A DNA stretch of 64,000 bases from Haloglomus litoreum (GTDB taxonomy: Archaea > Halobacteriota > Halobacteria > Halobacteriales > Haloarculaceae), in contig NZ_CP119988.1 of NCBI RefSeq assembly GCF_029338515.1, positions 3,410,001 through 3,474,000 on the forward strand. The letters run 5' to 3'. Positions 15,728 to 24,713 of the stretch are shown here, piece by piece. The stretch's first letter is position 1. Every line of letters begins with the position of its first letter. The position numbers and the translations under genes are program-made. The notes under the pieces are model-generated. The model was not told where the DNA came from. It saw only the letters and a list, made by a program, of their open reading frames with translations, and ran no database searches.

Positions 15728-17743
15728 ATGACCGACCTGACACGGCGGCGGCTGCTTCGGGCCGCAGGCGTCGGCGCGGGCTCGCTGGCACTGCCCGGCG
15801 CTGCGGGAGCCGAGCCGGAGGAGACCATCAGCGACGACTTCGAGGAGCGCGAGTGGGGCTACGTCCGGAAGGACTGGCTGGAGAACCACGACCTCGAGCC
15901 GGACGAGGAGATCCCGAGCGTCCTGATGATGGACGGCTACAAGGGCGCCAGCTCCGGCGAGTCGCCGACGAGCCTCCAGACCGGGCAGGCACCGACCCAC
16001 TACGTCCGGATGAGCGACGACACGCTCATCGCGGTGAGCGTCCTGACCGAGCACCCCCTCAAGCCCGCGGGGACCGCCATCGTCTGGGCGAGCGCCCGTG
16101 GGACGGGCTGTTCGGGCGGCACGTTCGACCTGTTCGACGCCCGGGGCGCGACGGACGGCCACGAACTCATCGAGTGGATCGCCGACCGGCCCTGGGCACT
16201 GGACCGGGTGGGCCTGTTCGGCGCGTCGTACTCGGCCATCCTCGCACTGACCATCGCCGCGGCGACGCCCGACGACGCCCCGCTGGAGGCGATGTGCGTC
16301 AGCGCGATGATCGGCGACCTCTATCGGGGTGCCGTCTTCCCCGGTGGCGTCCCCAACCCGGTCTTCCCGGCGTTGTGGACCCAGGCGTACCGCCGGGCAC
16401 CGGACAAGGCCGGCACGTTCCACGGCGTGAGCGAGGGCGACGAGATATGCGCACAGAACGTCGCGACCCGTGGCCGCCAGCCACCGACCGAGCGGGCGGT
16501 CTGGCTCTACACCCAGCGCGAGGACGACCGCGAGTGGCGGTCCCACTCGCCGATCTTCCGGGCGGAGAGCATCTCCGTTCCGACCTACATCAGCCAGTCG
16601 TGGCAGGACGAGCAGACCGGGCCACGGGGCGGCATCGAGATGTTCAATGCCATCGACCCGGACCCGGCCTCGCCACCGGGCTGGGAGGGGACGGACCCGA
16701 CGGGCGGCGGCCGCGGTCGCGAGCACGCCCACGAGGACCCGAAACTCCTGCGGACGACGAACGGTGTGCACAACACGGCCCACTCCGTCGTGCTGCGTGA
16801 CGCGGCGGACTTCTTCCGCTACTGGCTCGTCGGTGAGGAGAACGGCATCATGGACGAGCCGCAGGTCAAGCACCACTTCGGCGCCACCTCGACGAGCCTC
16901 GACAAGACGGTCGGCGACTCCGGCTACGTGGCGCAGGACTCGTATTACGACGGCGGCTGGGAGCGGCTCTACCTCGACGGCGGCGGCTCGCTGTCGTTCG
17001 ACCGCCCCGAGGCCGGGACGGACCAGTACGTCAGCGGGAGCCCCCGTGACGCGTGGGTGTACGGCGAGGGGCAGGTCAACTCCACCGCCGAACCCGTCAC
17101 GCAGGCGAACGGGCCGGACGTGCTGTTCTACGAGACCCCCGCGTTCGCTGAGGAACACGTCATGGCGGGCCCGACGACGGCGACGCTGTTCGTCGAGTCC
17201 ACGGCGCCGGAGTTCGACCTGTTCGTCCGTCTCTCCGACGTCGCGCCGGACGGGACCACCATCCCGCTGCAGCGCGGGCTCCTGCGGGCCTCGCACCGCG
17301 CCCTGAGCGAGGAACGGTCGGTCTACAACGACGCGGGCGACGTGGTCCGGCCGTACCACCCGCACACGAACCCGGAACAGCCCGTCCCCGGGCGGACCTA
17401 CCGCTACGACCTGGAGGTGTTCGGGGTCGCACACGTCTTCCGGCCTGGGCACCGACTGCAGGTGAGCGTGACGACGCCGCCGCTGACGGACGGCCTCTGG
17501 GGCTACGAGCCCTCTCGGGCGCCCGGCGTCAACACGGTCCACCGGGGTGGCGAGCAACGGGCCTCCCGCGTCGTCGTCCCCCTCGAACCGTGGAGCGAGG
17601 TCGACGGCGAGAAGCAGCTGCCGACCGGCGATCAGTGCGAGTACGCCGGCTACCGCTGTCTCAGCGACGAGGGAGGTTCCGGTGGGCCGGATCTCCCGAG
17701 TCCCCCGTCGGGGCTGCCCGCCAGCCCGACCGACCTGCTCTGA
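15728..17743 (+). CDS. Tat-exported CocE/NonD family (peptidase S15-type) hydrolase
   Basis: A secreted serine hydrolase of 671 residues, related to X-Pro dipeptidyl peptidase and cocaine esterase; the natural substrate is unknown. A twin-arginine signal occupies residues 1-25 (MTDLTRRRLLRAAGVGAGSL), with a likely cut after GAAGA. The alpha/beta hydrolase core carries ASARGTGCSGGTFDLFDARG and the nucleophile elbow GLFGASYSAILALTIAA. A candidate catalytic His is in RTTNGVHNTAHSVV. The C-terminal ~200 residues, from VESTAPEFDLFVRLSDVAPD to RPGHRLQVSVTTPP, match the PepX C-terminal jelly roll. The start is the ATG at 15728; an in-frame ATG 33 nt earlier would place extra charged residues ahead of the Tat signal. 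Confidence 0.83.
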   Translation: MTDLTRRRLLRAAGVGAGSLALPGAAGAEPEETISDDFEEREWGYVRKDWLENHDLEPDEEIPSVLMMDGYKGASSGESPTSLQTGQAPTHYVRMSDDTLIAVSVLTEHPLKPAGTAIVWASARGTGCSGGTFDLFDARGATDGHELIEWIADRPWALDRVGLFGASYSAILALTIAAATPDDAPLEAMCVSAMIGDLYRGAVFPGGVPNPVFPALWTQAYRRAPDKAGTFHGVSEGDEICAQNVATRGRQPPTERAVWLYTQREDDREWRSHSPIFRAESISVPTYISQSWQDEQTGPRGGIEMFNAIDPDPASPPGWEGTDPTGGGRGREHAHEDPKLLRTTNGVHNTAHSVVLRDAADFFRYWLVGEENGIMDEPQVKHHFGATSTSLDKTVGDSGYVAQDSYYDGGWERLYLDGGGSLSFDRPEAGTDQYVSGSPRDAWVYGEGQVNSTAEPVTQANGPDVLFYETPAFAEEHVMAGPTTATLFVESTAPEFDLFVRLSDVAPDGTTIPLQRGLLRASHRALSEERSVYNDAGDVVRPYHPHTNPEQPVPGRTYRYDLEVFGVAHVFRPGHRLQVSVTTPPLTDGLWGYEPSRAPGVNTVHRGGEQRASRVVVPLEPWSEVDGEKQLPTGDQCEYAGYRCLSDEGGSGGPDLPSPPSGLPASPTDLL

Positions 17744-17814
17744 GCTGGCGTCTCGCGCCGCGGACGGGCGCGTGAAAGTCGGGTTTTTGCCGGGGGCAGT
17801 TCTAGGCGCTCTCA

Positions 17815-19908
17815 ATGAGTGACGCCGCACAGGCAGCCGACGACAACCCCTACCTCCGGGAGCCGCCGACCGTGTTCGAGCCGGTCGGGGAACTCGGGGC
17901 GGAGACGGCCCGCGAGCAGGCCGAACATCTCCGCGAGGCGATCCGGTTCCACGACCAGCGCTACTACGTCGAGGCCGACCCCGTCATCGACGACCGGACC
18001 TACGACGACCTGTTCGAGCGGCTGCAGGAACTGGAGGCGGCCTTCGACCTCGATACGTCGAACTCCCCGACGAACCGCGTCGGTGGCGAGCCGCTGGACG
18101 AACTGGACACCGTCGAGCACGTCGCGCCGATGCTGTCCATCGACTCCTCGGGGGACCCGGACGAGGTCCGCGAGTTCGACCGGCGGGTGCGCGACGGGCT
18201 CGCCGACGCCGACCCGGATGCCGAGGTCGCCTACGTCCTGGAACCGAAGTTCGACGGCATCTCCGTCGAACTCGTCTACCGGGACGGCGAACTCGAACGG
18301 GCGGCGAGCCGCGGTGACGGCCACGAGGGCGACGACATCACGGCGAACGTCAGGACGGTCGGTTCCATCCCGCAACGCCTGCGCGGTGACCACCCGGAGT
18401 ACCTCGCCGTCCGCGGGGAGCTGTTCATGCCCCGTGAGCCGTTCTCGGCGTACAACTCCGAGCGGGTCGCCGAAGGGAAGGAGCCGTTCGCGAACCCGCG
18501 CAACGCGGTCGCGGGAACGGTCCGGCAGCTGGACCCGTCGACGGTGGCCGAGCGGCCGCTCGACTGCTTCTTCTTCGACGTGCTGGAGTCGAGCGCCGAC
18601 TTCGAGACGCACATCGAGCAGGTCCGACGACTCCCGGAGTGGGGGCTGAAGACGAGCGCGAAGGTCGAGCGCGTCGACGATATCGAGGCCGCGCTGGACT
18701 ACCGCGACCGGCTGCTCGCCGAGCGTGACGACCTCTCCTACGAGGTCGACGGGACCGTCATCAAGCTCGACGACCTGGCCGCGTGCGAGGCGCTCGGGGC
18801 CACCTCGCGCGCGCCGCGCTGGGCGTACGCGTACAAGTTCCCCGCCCGGAGCGAGGAGACGACCGTCCGGCAGATCGCCGTGCAGGTCGGCCGGACCGGC
18901 CGGCTGACGCCGGTCGCGATGCTCGACCCGGTCGAGGTCGGCGGCGTCACCGTCTCGCGCGCGACGCTGCACAACCCCGACCAGATTGCCGACCTCGGCG
19001 TGGACGTGGGCGACCGCGTCCGCATCCAGCGCGCGGGCGACGTCATCCCGTACGTCGAGGAGGTGACCGAATCCGCGTCGGAGGGCCACTTCGTGTTCCC
19101 CGACCACTGTCCCGCCTGTGACAGCGCGGTCGAGCGCGACGGCCCCAACGCCTTCTGCACGGGCGGCCTCGCGTGCCCGGCCCAGCTCCAGCGCGCGGTC
19201 CAGCACTACGCCGCCCGCTCGGGGCTGGACATCGAGGGGCTTGGCGAGAAGATGGTCCAGCAGCTCATCGACGAGGGGCTCGTCGCGGGTATCCCGGACC
19301 TCTACGACCTCACGGTCGAGGAGCTGGCCGAGCTCGAGGGCTGGGGCGAGACGAGTGCCGAGAACCTCGTCGCGGAGCTCGAAGCAGCCTCGGAGCCGCC
19401 GCTGGCCGACTTCCTCGCGGCCATCGGCGTCCCGGAGGTCGGCGAGACGACCGCGGCGAACCTCGCGCGCCACTTCGGCACGCTCGACGCGGTGATGGAG
19501 GCCTCGACGGAGGAACTCGAGGCCGTCGACGACGTGGGACCCATCGTCGCCGAGGAGATCTACGAGTTCTTCCGGAGCGAGCGCAACCGCGAGGTGGTCG
19601 ACGCGCTCCGCGAGCGTGGCGTCGAGCCACAGGCGGCAGAGACGGAGACGGGCGACGAACTCGAGGGGCTGACCTTCGTGTTCACGGGGTCGCTCGACGG
19701 CTACACCCGGAGCGAGGCCCAGGAGCTGGTCGAGCGACACGGGGGCAACGCCACCAGCAGCGTCTCCGGGAACACGGACTACCTCGTCGCCGGGTCGAAT
19801 CCGGGCCAGAGCAAGCAGGACGACGCCGCGGCCAACGACGTGCCCGTCGTCGACCAGGGCGAGTTCGAGGACCTCCTCGCCGAGCGCGGCGTCGAGCTGG
19901 ACGAGTGA
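17815..19908 (+). CDS. ligA: NAD-dependent DNA ligase
   Basis: Seals nicks using NAD+; 697 residues, slightly longer than the bacterial average. Domain Ia starts at about residue 28 (GAETAREQAEHLREAIRFHD) with YYVEADPVIDDRTYDDL. The adenylation motif is EPKFDGISVELVY with the catalytic lysine at K145. Next come the OB fold, a four-cysteine zinc finger (CPACDSAVERDGPNAFC to LACPAQ, residues ~433-457), helix-hairpin-helix repeats (LAELEGWGETSAENLV and following) and a C-terminal BRCT domain from LEGLTFVFTGSLDGYTRSEA. The bacterial-type ligase coexists with an ATP-dependent one in some haloarchaea and is thought to be an ancient bacterial acquisition; it is also called LigN. Confidence 0.96.
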   Translation: MSDAAQAADDNPYLREPPTVFEPVGELGAETAREQAEHLREAIRFHDQRYYVEADPVIDDRTYDDLFERLQELEAAFDLDTSNSPTNRVGGEPLDELDTVEHVAPMLSIDSSGDPDEVREFDRRVRDGLADADPDAEVAYVLEPKFDGISVELVYRDGELERAASRGDGHEGDDITANVRTVGSIPQRLRGDHPEYLAVRGELFMPREPFSAYNSERVAEGKEPFANPRNAVAGTVRQLDPSTVAERPLDCFFFDVLESSADFETHIEQVRRLPEWGLKTSAKVERVDDIEAALDYRDRLLAERDDLSYEVDGTVIKLDDLAACEALGATSRAPRWAYAYKFPARSEETTVRQIAVQVGRTGRLTPVAMLDPVEVGGVTVSRATLHNPDQIADLGVDVGDRVRIQRAGDVIPYVEEVTESASEGHFVFPDHCPACDSAVERDGPNAFCTGGLACPAQLQRAVQHYAARSGLDIEGLGEKMVQQLIDEGLVAGIPDLYDLTVEELAELEGWGETSAENLVAELEAASEPPLADFLAAIGVPEVGETTAANLARHFGTLDAVMEASTEELEAVDDVGPIVAEEIYEFFRSERNREVVDALRERGVEPQAAETETGDELEGLTFVFTGSLDGYTRSEAQELVERHGGNATSSVSGNTDYLVAGSNPGQSKQDDAAANDVPVVDQGEFEDLLAERGVELDE

Positions 19909-20203
19909 CTCGGAAGGGCGAACAGGCAGGTCCTCCAGCACGCGAGGCGACGGACCGCACGCTTCCCGTGGCTCGGTCGGTTCCGACCCACGCTCGGAGC
20001 GGGTGCTCCATCTGCCCGCCTCGCGGTGGCTCGTCAGGTCACGGGGGCGCTGGTCGCGGTCTCGTATTTCAAGCTACGTGAGGGGGAGCTGGATGGTTGA
20101 AGGCCCGGGGCGAGACGATGTTTGGCAGATATCTCAATTGAGAATTGACTTCAACTATTGGTGAGGTGATAGATGATTAATTGAGAGTTCTGAATATTAT
20201 TGT
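19909..20203. other. Gene-free stretch with a 12-bp palindrome
   Basis: No convincing coding sequence. The right half is AT-rich compared with its surroundings and contains the perfect palindrome TCTCAATTGAGA at 20132-20143, with a related AATTGAGAGTTCT about 45 nt further on. It leads into the three-stem element. I see no promoter with an obvious target. Confidence 0.4.
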
Positions 20204-20354
20204 CCGCGCGAGCGAAGCGAGCGCGGTTCTCCGCTCGGAGACCCCGAAGGGGTTGGAGAGCGGCCTTTTTCTGAACGTTTTTTGCGGAAGTGGTTCGCGA
20301 AGAGCGCCGGCCGTAGGCCGGCGCACGAGCGAACCCGCAGCGGAAAACAGCTCC
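20204..20354. repeat. Three-stem convergent-gene element, copy 2
   Basis: This has the same architecture as 4029-4166 and again abuts the 3' end of a minus-strand gene facing a plus-strand gene (ligA). The first block, CCGCGC..GCGCGG with GAGCGAAGCGA inside (20204-20226), differs by one base. Stem 2 is CCGCTC / GAGCGG with an inner ACCCC-GAA-GGGGT hairpin, so it is different in sequence but paired. The linker containing CTGAACGTTTTTTGC is identical. Stem 3 has GCGG / CCGC outside, GGTTCG / CGAACC next and a 9-bp GCGCCGGCC-gta-GGCCGGCGC inside, followed by GGAAAACAGCTC. Every stem changed on both sides. Confidence 0.65.
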
Positions 20355-20642
20355 TTAGAAGGAAACCTGCTCGTGGCCGGTCTCGCCCAGACCGGGGGCG
20401 TCGCGGTCGGAGTAGCCGACGCGGCCGACGGCCTCCTCGGAGAGCGCCGAGTAAGCGGTGAGTCGGACCTCCTCGGCGTCGGCGAACGTCTGCTCGCCCA
20501 GCAGCTCGATGAGCTCGCCGAAGGTCTCGGTCCCGTCGACCGTCTCCAGCTCCAGCTCTCCGTAGGCCTCCACCAGCTCCTCGGCTGTTGCAGGGTAGGA
20601 GTGCGCGTCGATCTTCTCGTCCACGTCGTCCATGATGCGCAT
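20355..20642 (-). CDS. DUF5789 family small haloarchaeal protein
   Basis: A 95-residue protein of unknown function, highly acidic in the middle. It contains the family stretches SYPATAEELVEAYGELELET and FADAEEVRLTAYSALSEEAV, followed by GRVGYSDRDAPGLGE. The start at 20642 is fixed by a strong Shine-Dalgarno sequence GGAGGT five to six bases before the ATG, which is unusual here since many genes in the window look leaderless. An in-frame ATG 30 nt upstream is less likely. The stop abuts the three-stem element. Confidence 0.8.
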   Translation of the reverse strand: MRIMDDVDEKIDAHSYPATAEELVEAYGELELETVDGTETFGELIELLGEQTFADAEEVRLTAYSALSEEAVGRVGYSDRDAPGLGETGHEQVSF

Positions 20643-20800
20643 CGTACCTCCACTCTGACCAGAATCCTTCATAAATGTTCTCTACAAACGGAACAGGAAT
20701 CTACAATGAAGATAATGACATACTAGGACACACTCGGCAGGGCCGTCCGGGGGCCGCCGCGTGGGGCCGGGCTTTTGCGTGCCCCCCTCGGAACGGGCGT

Positions 20801-21595
20801 ATGGTCGTCGCGGACCTCCACGCGCACACGACGAACTCGGATGGGGAGATGACGCTCGAGGAGATACCGGCGGCGGCGCGCCGGGCCGGGGTCGAGGCCG
20901 TCGCGGTCACGGACCACGACCGGCTCCATCCGGAGCTGGACGCGCCGACGACCGAGCGGGACGGTGTGACCGTCGTCCACGGCATCGAACTCCGGGTCGA
21001 GAGCCCCGCGGGCCGGGTGGACCTGCTCGGGTACGGCGTCCGCGAGACGCCCGAACTGGCCGACCTCGTCGAGCACCTCCAGCGCGACCGCGTCGAGCGC
21101 GGGCGCGCCATGGTCGAGCGGGTGGAGTCCCGCCTCGGCGTCGACCTCGACGTGACCGTCGAACCCGGGTTCGGACGGCCGGACCTCGCACGGGCGGTCG
21201 TCGCGGTCACCGACTACGAGTTCGACGAGGTGTTCGACGAACTCATCGCCGACGGTCGGCCCTGCTACGTCTCGCGGGACATCCCGTCGTTCGATGACGG
21301 CCGGGCGATCCTGGCGGAGGCCTGCGCGCTGGTCGGCCTCGCGCATCCCTTCCGGTACGAGGACCCGGAGGCGGCGCTGACGCTGACCGCCGATCTCGAC
21401 GCCGTGGAGCGGTACTACCCCTACGAGTTCGAACCGGACGTGGCGCCGGTGGCGGCCGCGGTCGAGGCGAACGATCTGCTGGTGACCGGCGGGAGCGACG
21501 CACACGACCACCGGCTGGGACGGGCGGGGCTCGACGGGGACGAGTGGGCGGCCGTCCGTCGGCGGTTGCCGGACCCACAGGACTCAAGCGGATAG
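20801..21595 (+). CDS. PHP-domain metal-dependent phosphoesterase
   Basis: A 264-residue PHP domain protein, predicted to hydrolyse phosphoester or nucleotide substrates with a di- or trinuclear metal site. Metal ligands are in ADLHAHTTNSDGEMTLEE (H-x-H), VAVTDHDRLHPE (D-H), HGIELRVESPAGRVDLLGYG, GLAHPFRYED and the late GSDAHDHRLG. The family includes RNase AM/TrpH-like enzymes that act on 5'-phosphorylated oligonucleotides or 3',5'-bisphosphates, but I cannot choose among these. A small zinc-finger gene follows by 16 bp. Confidence 0.85.
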   Translation: MVVADLHAHTTNSDGEMTLEEIPAAARRAGVEAVAVTDHDRLHPELDAPTTERDGVTVVHGIELRVESPAGRVDLLGYGVRETPELADLVEHLQRDRVERGRAMVERVESRLGVDLDVTVEPGFGRPDLARAVVAVTDYEFDEVFDELIADGRPCYVSRDIPSFDDGRAILAEACALVGLAHPFRYEDPEAALTLTADLDAVERYYPYEFEPDVAPVAAAVEANDLLVTGGSDAHDHRLGRAGLDGDEWAAVRRRLPDPQDSSG

Positions 21596-21611
21596 CCGCG
21601 TCAGTACGGGT

Positions 21612-21770
21612 ATGCAGTGCCACTACTGCGAGGAGGATGCCGCCATGGCCGTCGAGAAGGACGGCATCAAGGTCGGGCTCTGCGAGGACCACTTCCGCGA
21701 GCGGCTGGAGGAGCTCTCCGAGTCCGGCTTCCTCGAGGAGGTCCGTGAGGACCTCGATATCGACCGCTGA
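21612..21770 (+). CDS. DUF6757-type small zinc-finger protein
   Basis: A 52-residue protein beginning MQCHYCEEDAAMAVEKDGIK. C-x2-C in CHYC and C-x3-H in LCEDHF form a probable single zinc site, followed by an acidic helix (LEELSESGFLEEVREDLDID). The role is unknown. It starts 16 bp after the PHP gene on the same strand and may be cotranscribed with it. Confidence 0.75.
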   Translation: MQCHYCEEDAAMAVEKDGIKVGLCEDHFRERLEELSESGFLEEVREDLDIDR

Positions 21771-21783
21771 GCGTCTCCCGCAG

Positions 21784-22074
21784 TCAGGTCCCCCCGGGGC
21801 CGTCCCCTCCTCCGTCGAGTTCCACACCCGCCTCGCGCTCGGCGAGCGCCGCCTTCTCGTCGTGGGAGAGCTGTTTCAGTTCGTACTCCCGGGACATCGC
21901 CGCGGACCGGCTCCCGAAGGCCTCCAAGTGGACGAGTTCCACGGGCGTCCGGCCGCGCGTGTACTTCGCCCCCTCGCCGGCGTCGTGCTCGGCGACGCGC
22001 CGCTCTGGGTCGGTCGTGTAGCCGGCGTAGAACGTCCCATCGGCACAGCGCAGCAGGTACGCGTAGTGGCTCAC
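21784..22074 (-). CDS. GIY-YIG domain protein (UPF0213 type)
   Basis: A 96-residue single-domain protein of the UPF0213 group. The GIY-YIG core appears as [20 protein letters not shown], followed by the conserved R-x-x-x-H in [18 protein letters not shown] and a glutamate in [12 protein letters not shown]. The family fold is that of a nuclease, but most members of this short type have no shown function. The C-terminus is Gly-rich. Convergent with the small gene ending at 21770, with only 13 bp between stops. Confidence 0.85.
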   Translation of the reverse strand: MSHYAYLLRCADGTFYAGYTTDPERRVAEHDAGEGAKYTRGRTPVELVHLEAFGSRSAAMSREYELKQLSHDEKAALAEREAGVELDGGGDGPGGT

Positions 22075-22137
22075 GACGCCGCGACACCCGGATAAGATGA
22101 GGGCACCCTGTGGTTACTGCACGATACCACGGCCGTC

Positions 22138-22293
22138 TCAGGACCGCGTCTCGTGTGCGCGCTCCCTCGAGACCTCGGCGATGCCCGCGTTGGCCGAACA
22201 GTTCGGACACGCGTGGATATCCCCGCGTTCGTCGGCGAACACGCGCGCGAACCGGTCCGAGACGTGCGCGTCACAGTGGTCGCACCTTGGCAT
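22138..22293 (-). CDS. Small zinc-finger protein, DUF7563 type (copy 1)
   Basis: A 51-residue protein, MPRCDHCDAHVSDRFARVFA with a second C-x2-C in HACPNCSANAGI. The four cysteines make a complete zinc ribbon-like site. The paralogue at 26042-26200 shares the layout M-P-x-C-x-x-C, the FARVF/YARVF block and the distal C-P-x-C. Function is unknown. Longer in-frame starts lack similarity. Confidence 0.75.
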   Translation of the reverse strand: MPRCDHCDAHVSDRFARVFADERGDIHACPNCSANAGIAEVSRERAHETRS

Positions 22294-22410
22294 GCTGGTG
22301 ACCGACTCGGGCAGGGGCCCCTCGTCGGTACCGCAGAGTACGAGGGCGGCCCGTAAAACTCCCTCGGCGAGTGGTGACACACCACCCAATCCGCCGGCAG
22401 GGCGCGCTTC

Positions 22411-23184
22411 TCACCCCGCTTCCTCGCGGGCGGTGCTGACGGCCCGGGCGACCAGCCCGGCCTGCGCGCCGGCGGTGAACCCGGCGCCGATGTTGACGAC
22501 GGTCAGGGGGGTACAGGACTGGAGCAGCCCGGAGAGGGCGGCCTCCCCGGCGCCGCCGTGGCCGTAACCGGTCGCGACCGGCAGCCCGACGACCGGGGCG
22601 TCGACCAGTCCCGCGACGACGGTCGGGAGCGCGCCCTCGCGCCCGGCCGCGACGACCAGAACGTCCGGCTCCCGGACCGCGGGGAGTGCATCGAGCAGCC
22701 GGTCGATGCTGGCGACGCCGACGTCCTCGATCAGGCGCACCCCGGCACCCATCTCGCGGGCGACCGTCACGGCCTCGCGCGCGGGCTGAGCGTCGGAGGT
22801 GCCGGCGGTGACGACACCGACGTCCGCCGACAGCGACGGCGGTTCGTACTCCGGGCCGTGGACGACGACGGTCCGACCGCGCTCGTCCCACGCGACGGTC
22901 GCGTCGGGCACCTCCGCCGCCAGCACCCGCCGGACCGCGGTCGCGTCCGCGGGGTCGGCTCGCGTCACCAGCGCGTGACCGGTCGTCTCGACGGCGGCGG
23001 CCGCGAGCGCCGCGGTCTCGGGGGTCGTCTTCCCCGCCGCGAGGATCCCCTCGGGGACGCCGCTCCGCTGCTCGCGGGCCGCGTCGAACCGCCCGGCATC
23101 GAGGGTCGTGTACCCGCGGAGTTCGGCCTCGGCGGCCGCCGGACTCACCTCGCCACGGGCGACCCGTTCGAGTACGTCGCGCAT
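22411..23184 (-). CDS. larB: Nickel-pincer cofactor biosynthesis protein LarB
   Basis: Carboxylates and hydrolyses nicotinic acid adenine dinucleotide in the first step towards the nickel-pincer nucleotide cofactor of lactate racemase-type enzymes. 257 residues. The N-terminal helix bundle (MRDVLERVARGEVSPAAAEA) is followed by a PurE-like domain with VGVVTAGTSDAQPAREAVTV, VLVVAAGREGALPTVVAGLV and VGLPVATGYGHGGAGEAALS, ending NIGAGFTAGAQAGLVAR. The PurE-type SDxP loop is replaced by the LarB TAGTSD loop as expected. LarC and LarE are not in the window, so the enzyme that uses the cofactor is not indicated. Confidence 0.9.
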   Translation of the reverse strand: MRDVLERVARGEVSPAAAEAELRGYTTLDAGRFDAAREQRSGVPEGILAAGKTTPETAALAAAAVETTGHALVTRADPADATAVRRVLAAEVPDATVAWDERGRTVVVHGPEYEPPSLSADVGVVTAGTSDAQPAREAVTVAREMGAGVRLIEDVGVASIDRLLDALPAVREPDVLVVAAGREGALPTVVAGLVDAPVVGLPVATGYGHGGAGEAALSGLLQSCTPLTVVNIGAGFTAGAQAGLVARAVSTAREEAG

Positions 23185-23356
23185 ACCCGGTCAGTGCGCG
23201 CGCGAGCGGACGTGCCTGTCGATTCTCCCCCGTCATCGAGGGTCGACCCCCGGTCGTGGCCGCAAAGAATATATAAAACCGGATTCCACGGTAACGGTTC
23301 GGCGTGTCAGAGGGCCCAAAACGGGCGATAGAAGCGGCGAAACCCCCCGGCTTCAG

Positions 23357-23370
23357 TTATTATTATAAAG
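23357..23370 (+). promoter_or_regulatory. TATA box for the DUF1931 gene
   Basis: TTATTATTATAAAG stands out in GC-rich surroundings. Its TATAAA core is about 27 nt from the ATG at 23394, the spacing for a leaderless archaeal transcript. Confidence 0.6.
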
Positions 23371-23393
23371 GGTGGCTGTCAACGGAGATTCGT

Positions 23394-23561
23394 ATGGCAG
23401 ACCTGATCGTCAAGGCCGCTGTGAAGGACGCACTGGACGACATGAACGTGGCTTCGGACTTCTACGACGCGCTCGACGAGGAGGTCGAGGAGCTCCTCGA
23501 GGACGCCGCCCGCCGAGCCGACGCGAACGACCGGAAGACGGTCCAGCCGCGCGACCTGTAA
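23394..23561 (+). CDS. DUF1931 histone-fold protein
   Basis: A 55-residue, highly acidic, all-helical protein: MADLIVKAAVKDALDDMNVA, then EEVEELLEDAARRADANDRK and TVQPRDL. The layout (helix, long central helix, then T-V-x-P-x-D-L) matches the DUF1931 histone-fold family. Unlike DNA-packing histones it is acidic and lacks a basic DNA-binding face, so its role in haloarchaea is uncertain. It has a strong TATA box and probably no leader, suggesting high expression. Confidence 0.85.
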   Translation: MADLIVKAAVKDALDDMNVASDFYDALDEEVEELLEDAARRADANDRKTVQPRDL

Positions 23562-23636
23562 GTCGGCGAACCTCCCCGATTCTTTCGCGCTCGCATCGAC
23601 CAGCCGCGGCGCTCGTCACCGTTCCGGAGGCTCGCG

Positions 23637-24368
23637 TCAGTACTCGTGGACCGCCACGCCGTCGGGGGTCCCCACGTGCAGCTCGTCGGCGAGGTCGACG
23701 AAGAGGCCGTGCGCGACCACGCCCGGTATCGCCTCGAGTCGCCGGGCCGTCGTCCCGGCGTCCTCGATGGGTCCGAACGCGCAGTCGAGGACCAGGTTCC
23801 CGTTGTCCGTCACGACCGGGCCGTCCTTGCGTTCGGCGGCCCGGAGCGTCGGCTCCCCGCCGAGATCGGCGATCCGGGCTCGGACCGTGGGTGTCGCATC
23901 CGGGAGCACCTCGACCGGGACCGGATGGTCGGGCGTCGCGGCGAGTTTCGACTCGTCGACGACGACGAGCAGCCGGTCGGCGGCCGCGTCGACCACCTTC
24001 TCCCGGGCGTGGGCGGCACCGCCCCCCTTCACGAGGACGGTCCCCTCGGCGGTGTCGAACCCGTCGGTCGTGGCGTCTCCCGACCCCAGCGGCGCCGCCG
24101 CGTCGGCGCCGTCGATGGCCACGTCGGGCGTGGCCTCCTCCAGCGTGGTCAGGGGGATGCCGACCTCGCGGGCGAGCGCCCGTGACTGGTAGGAGGTCGG
24201 GACGCCCCGGATGTCGAGTCCGCCGTCGACGGCCCGCCCGAGCGACCGGATGGCGTGGGCAGCCGTGCTCCCCGTCCCGAGGCCGACCACCTCCCCGTCG
24301 CGGACCCGGTCGGCGGCCGATTCCCCGGCCCGGCGCTTGGCCGACTCGGTCCCGTCGTTGGACTTCAT
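23637..24368 (-). CDS. rpiA: Ribose-5-phosphate isomerase A
   Basis: Interconverts ribose 5-phosphate and ribulose 5-phosphate. 243 residues, a little above the usual 220-235. Family blocks are GEVVGLGTGSTAAHAIRSLG (phosphate loop), GVPTSYQSRALAREVGIPL, VAIDGADAAAPLGSGD and VKGGGAAHAREKVVDAAADR, with the catalytic-site K-G-G-G present and a slightly altered D-G-A-D context. The end GVVAHGLFVDLADELHVGTP also matches. The ATG at 24368 is preferred over longer in-frame starts. It could act after the 6-phosphogluconate dehydrogenase at 9102-10013. Confidence 0.93.
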   Translation of the reverse strand: MKSNDGTESAKRRAGESAADRVRDGEVVGLGTGSTAAHAIRSLGRAVDGGLDIRGVPTSYQSRALAREVGIPLTTLEEATPDVAIDGADAAAPLGSGDATTDGFDTAEGTVLVKGGGAAHAREKVVDAAADRLLVVVDESKLAATPDHPVPVEVLPDATPTVRARIADLGGEPTLRAAERKDGPVVTDNGNLVLDCAFGPIEDAGTTARRLEAIPGVVAHGLFVDLADELHVGTPDGVAVHEY

Positions 24369-24450
24369 GCCCGGGCCGTCGCGGTGGCGGATATAGAAGC
24401 CACCGACCCGCGGCGACAGGTTCGAGTCGAGCACGCCCGTAGTCCGGGCC

Positions 24451-24651
24451 ATGCCTGCCTGCACCTACTGCGACGCGCCGGTCGAGAACCACGACCCGGT
24501 CTGCGTCTGCGAGTGCGCGGACGGTACCGGCTCGACCATCGACGCGCGCTTTTGCAACTACGCCTGTCTCGTCCAGCACGTCGAGCAGGAGGGACTGACG
24601 CTGGGGAACCGCTGCGAGTGGTCCCCCGAGGCAGGGAGTGACTGCTGCTGA
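24451..24651 (+). CDS. Small cysteine-rich zinc-finger protein (DUF7576-like)
   Basis: A 66-residue protein with nine cysteines: CTYC near the start, VCVCEC, FCNYAC, NRC and a terminal CC. At least one four-cysteine zinc site is likely (CTYC with FCNYAC), a layout resembling TRASH/MYM-type fingers. Function is unknown. It lies between rpiA (divergent) and the glmM-like gene, 62 bp downstream on the same strand. Confidence 0.75.
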   Translation: MPACTYCDAPVENHDPVCVCECADGTGSTIDARFCNYACLVQHVEQEGLTLGNRCEWSPEAGSDCC

Positions 24652-24713
24652 GGGCGGCAGGGCTCGGGTGTAGGCCGAGCATATTTTTGAGGCCCCGGCC
24701 CCCGCCCACAGCC

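Noticed and set aside
15483-15791. N-terminal extension of mcm to an upstream in-frame ATG at 15791
   Set aside because: The extension is basic and Pro/Arg-rich, overlaps the divergent exported hydrolase start, and does not resemble the MCM N-terminus.
15239-17830. An 863-codon open frame antisense to the exported CocE/NonD hydrolase and running into mcm
   Set aside because: Antisense artefact of high GC content; no recognisable motif, and it would overlap two well-supported genes.
17812-19941. A 709-codon open frame antisense to ligA
   Set aside because: Mirror of a long GC-rich gene; all DNA ligase motifs are on the plus strand.
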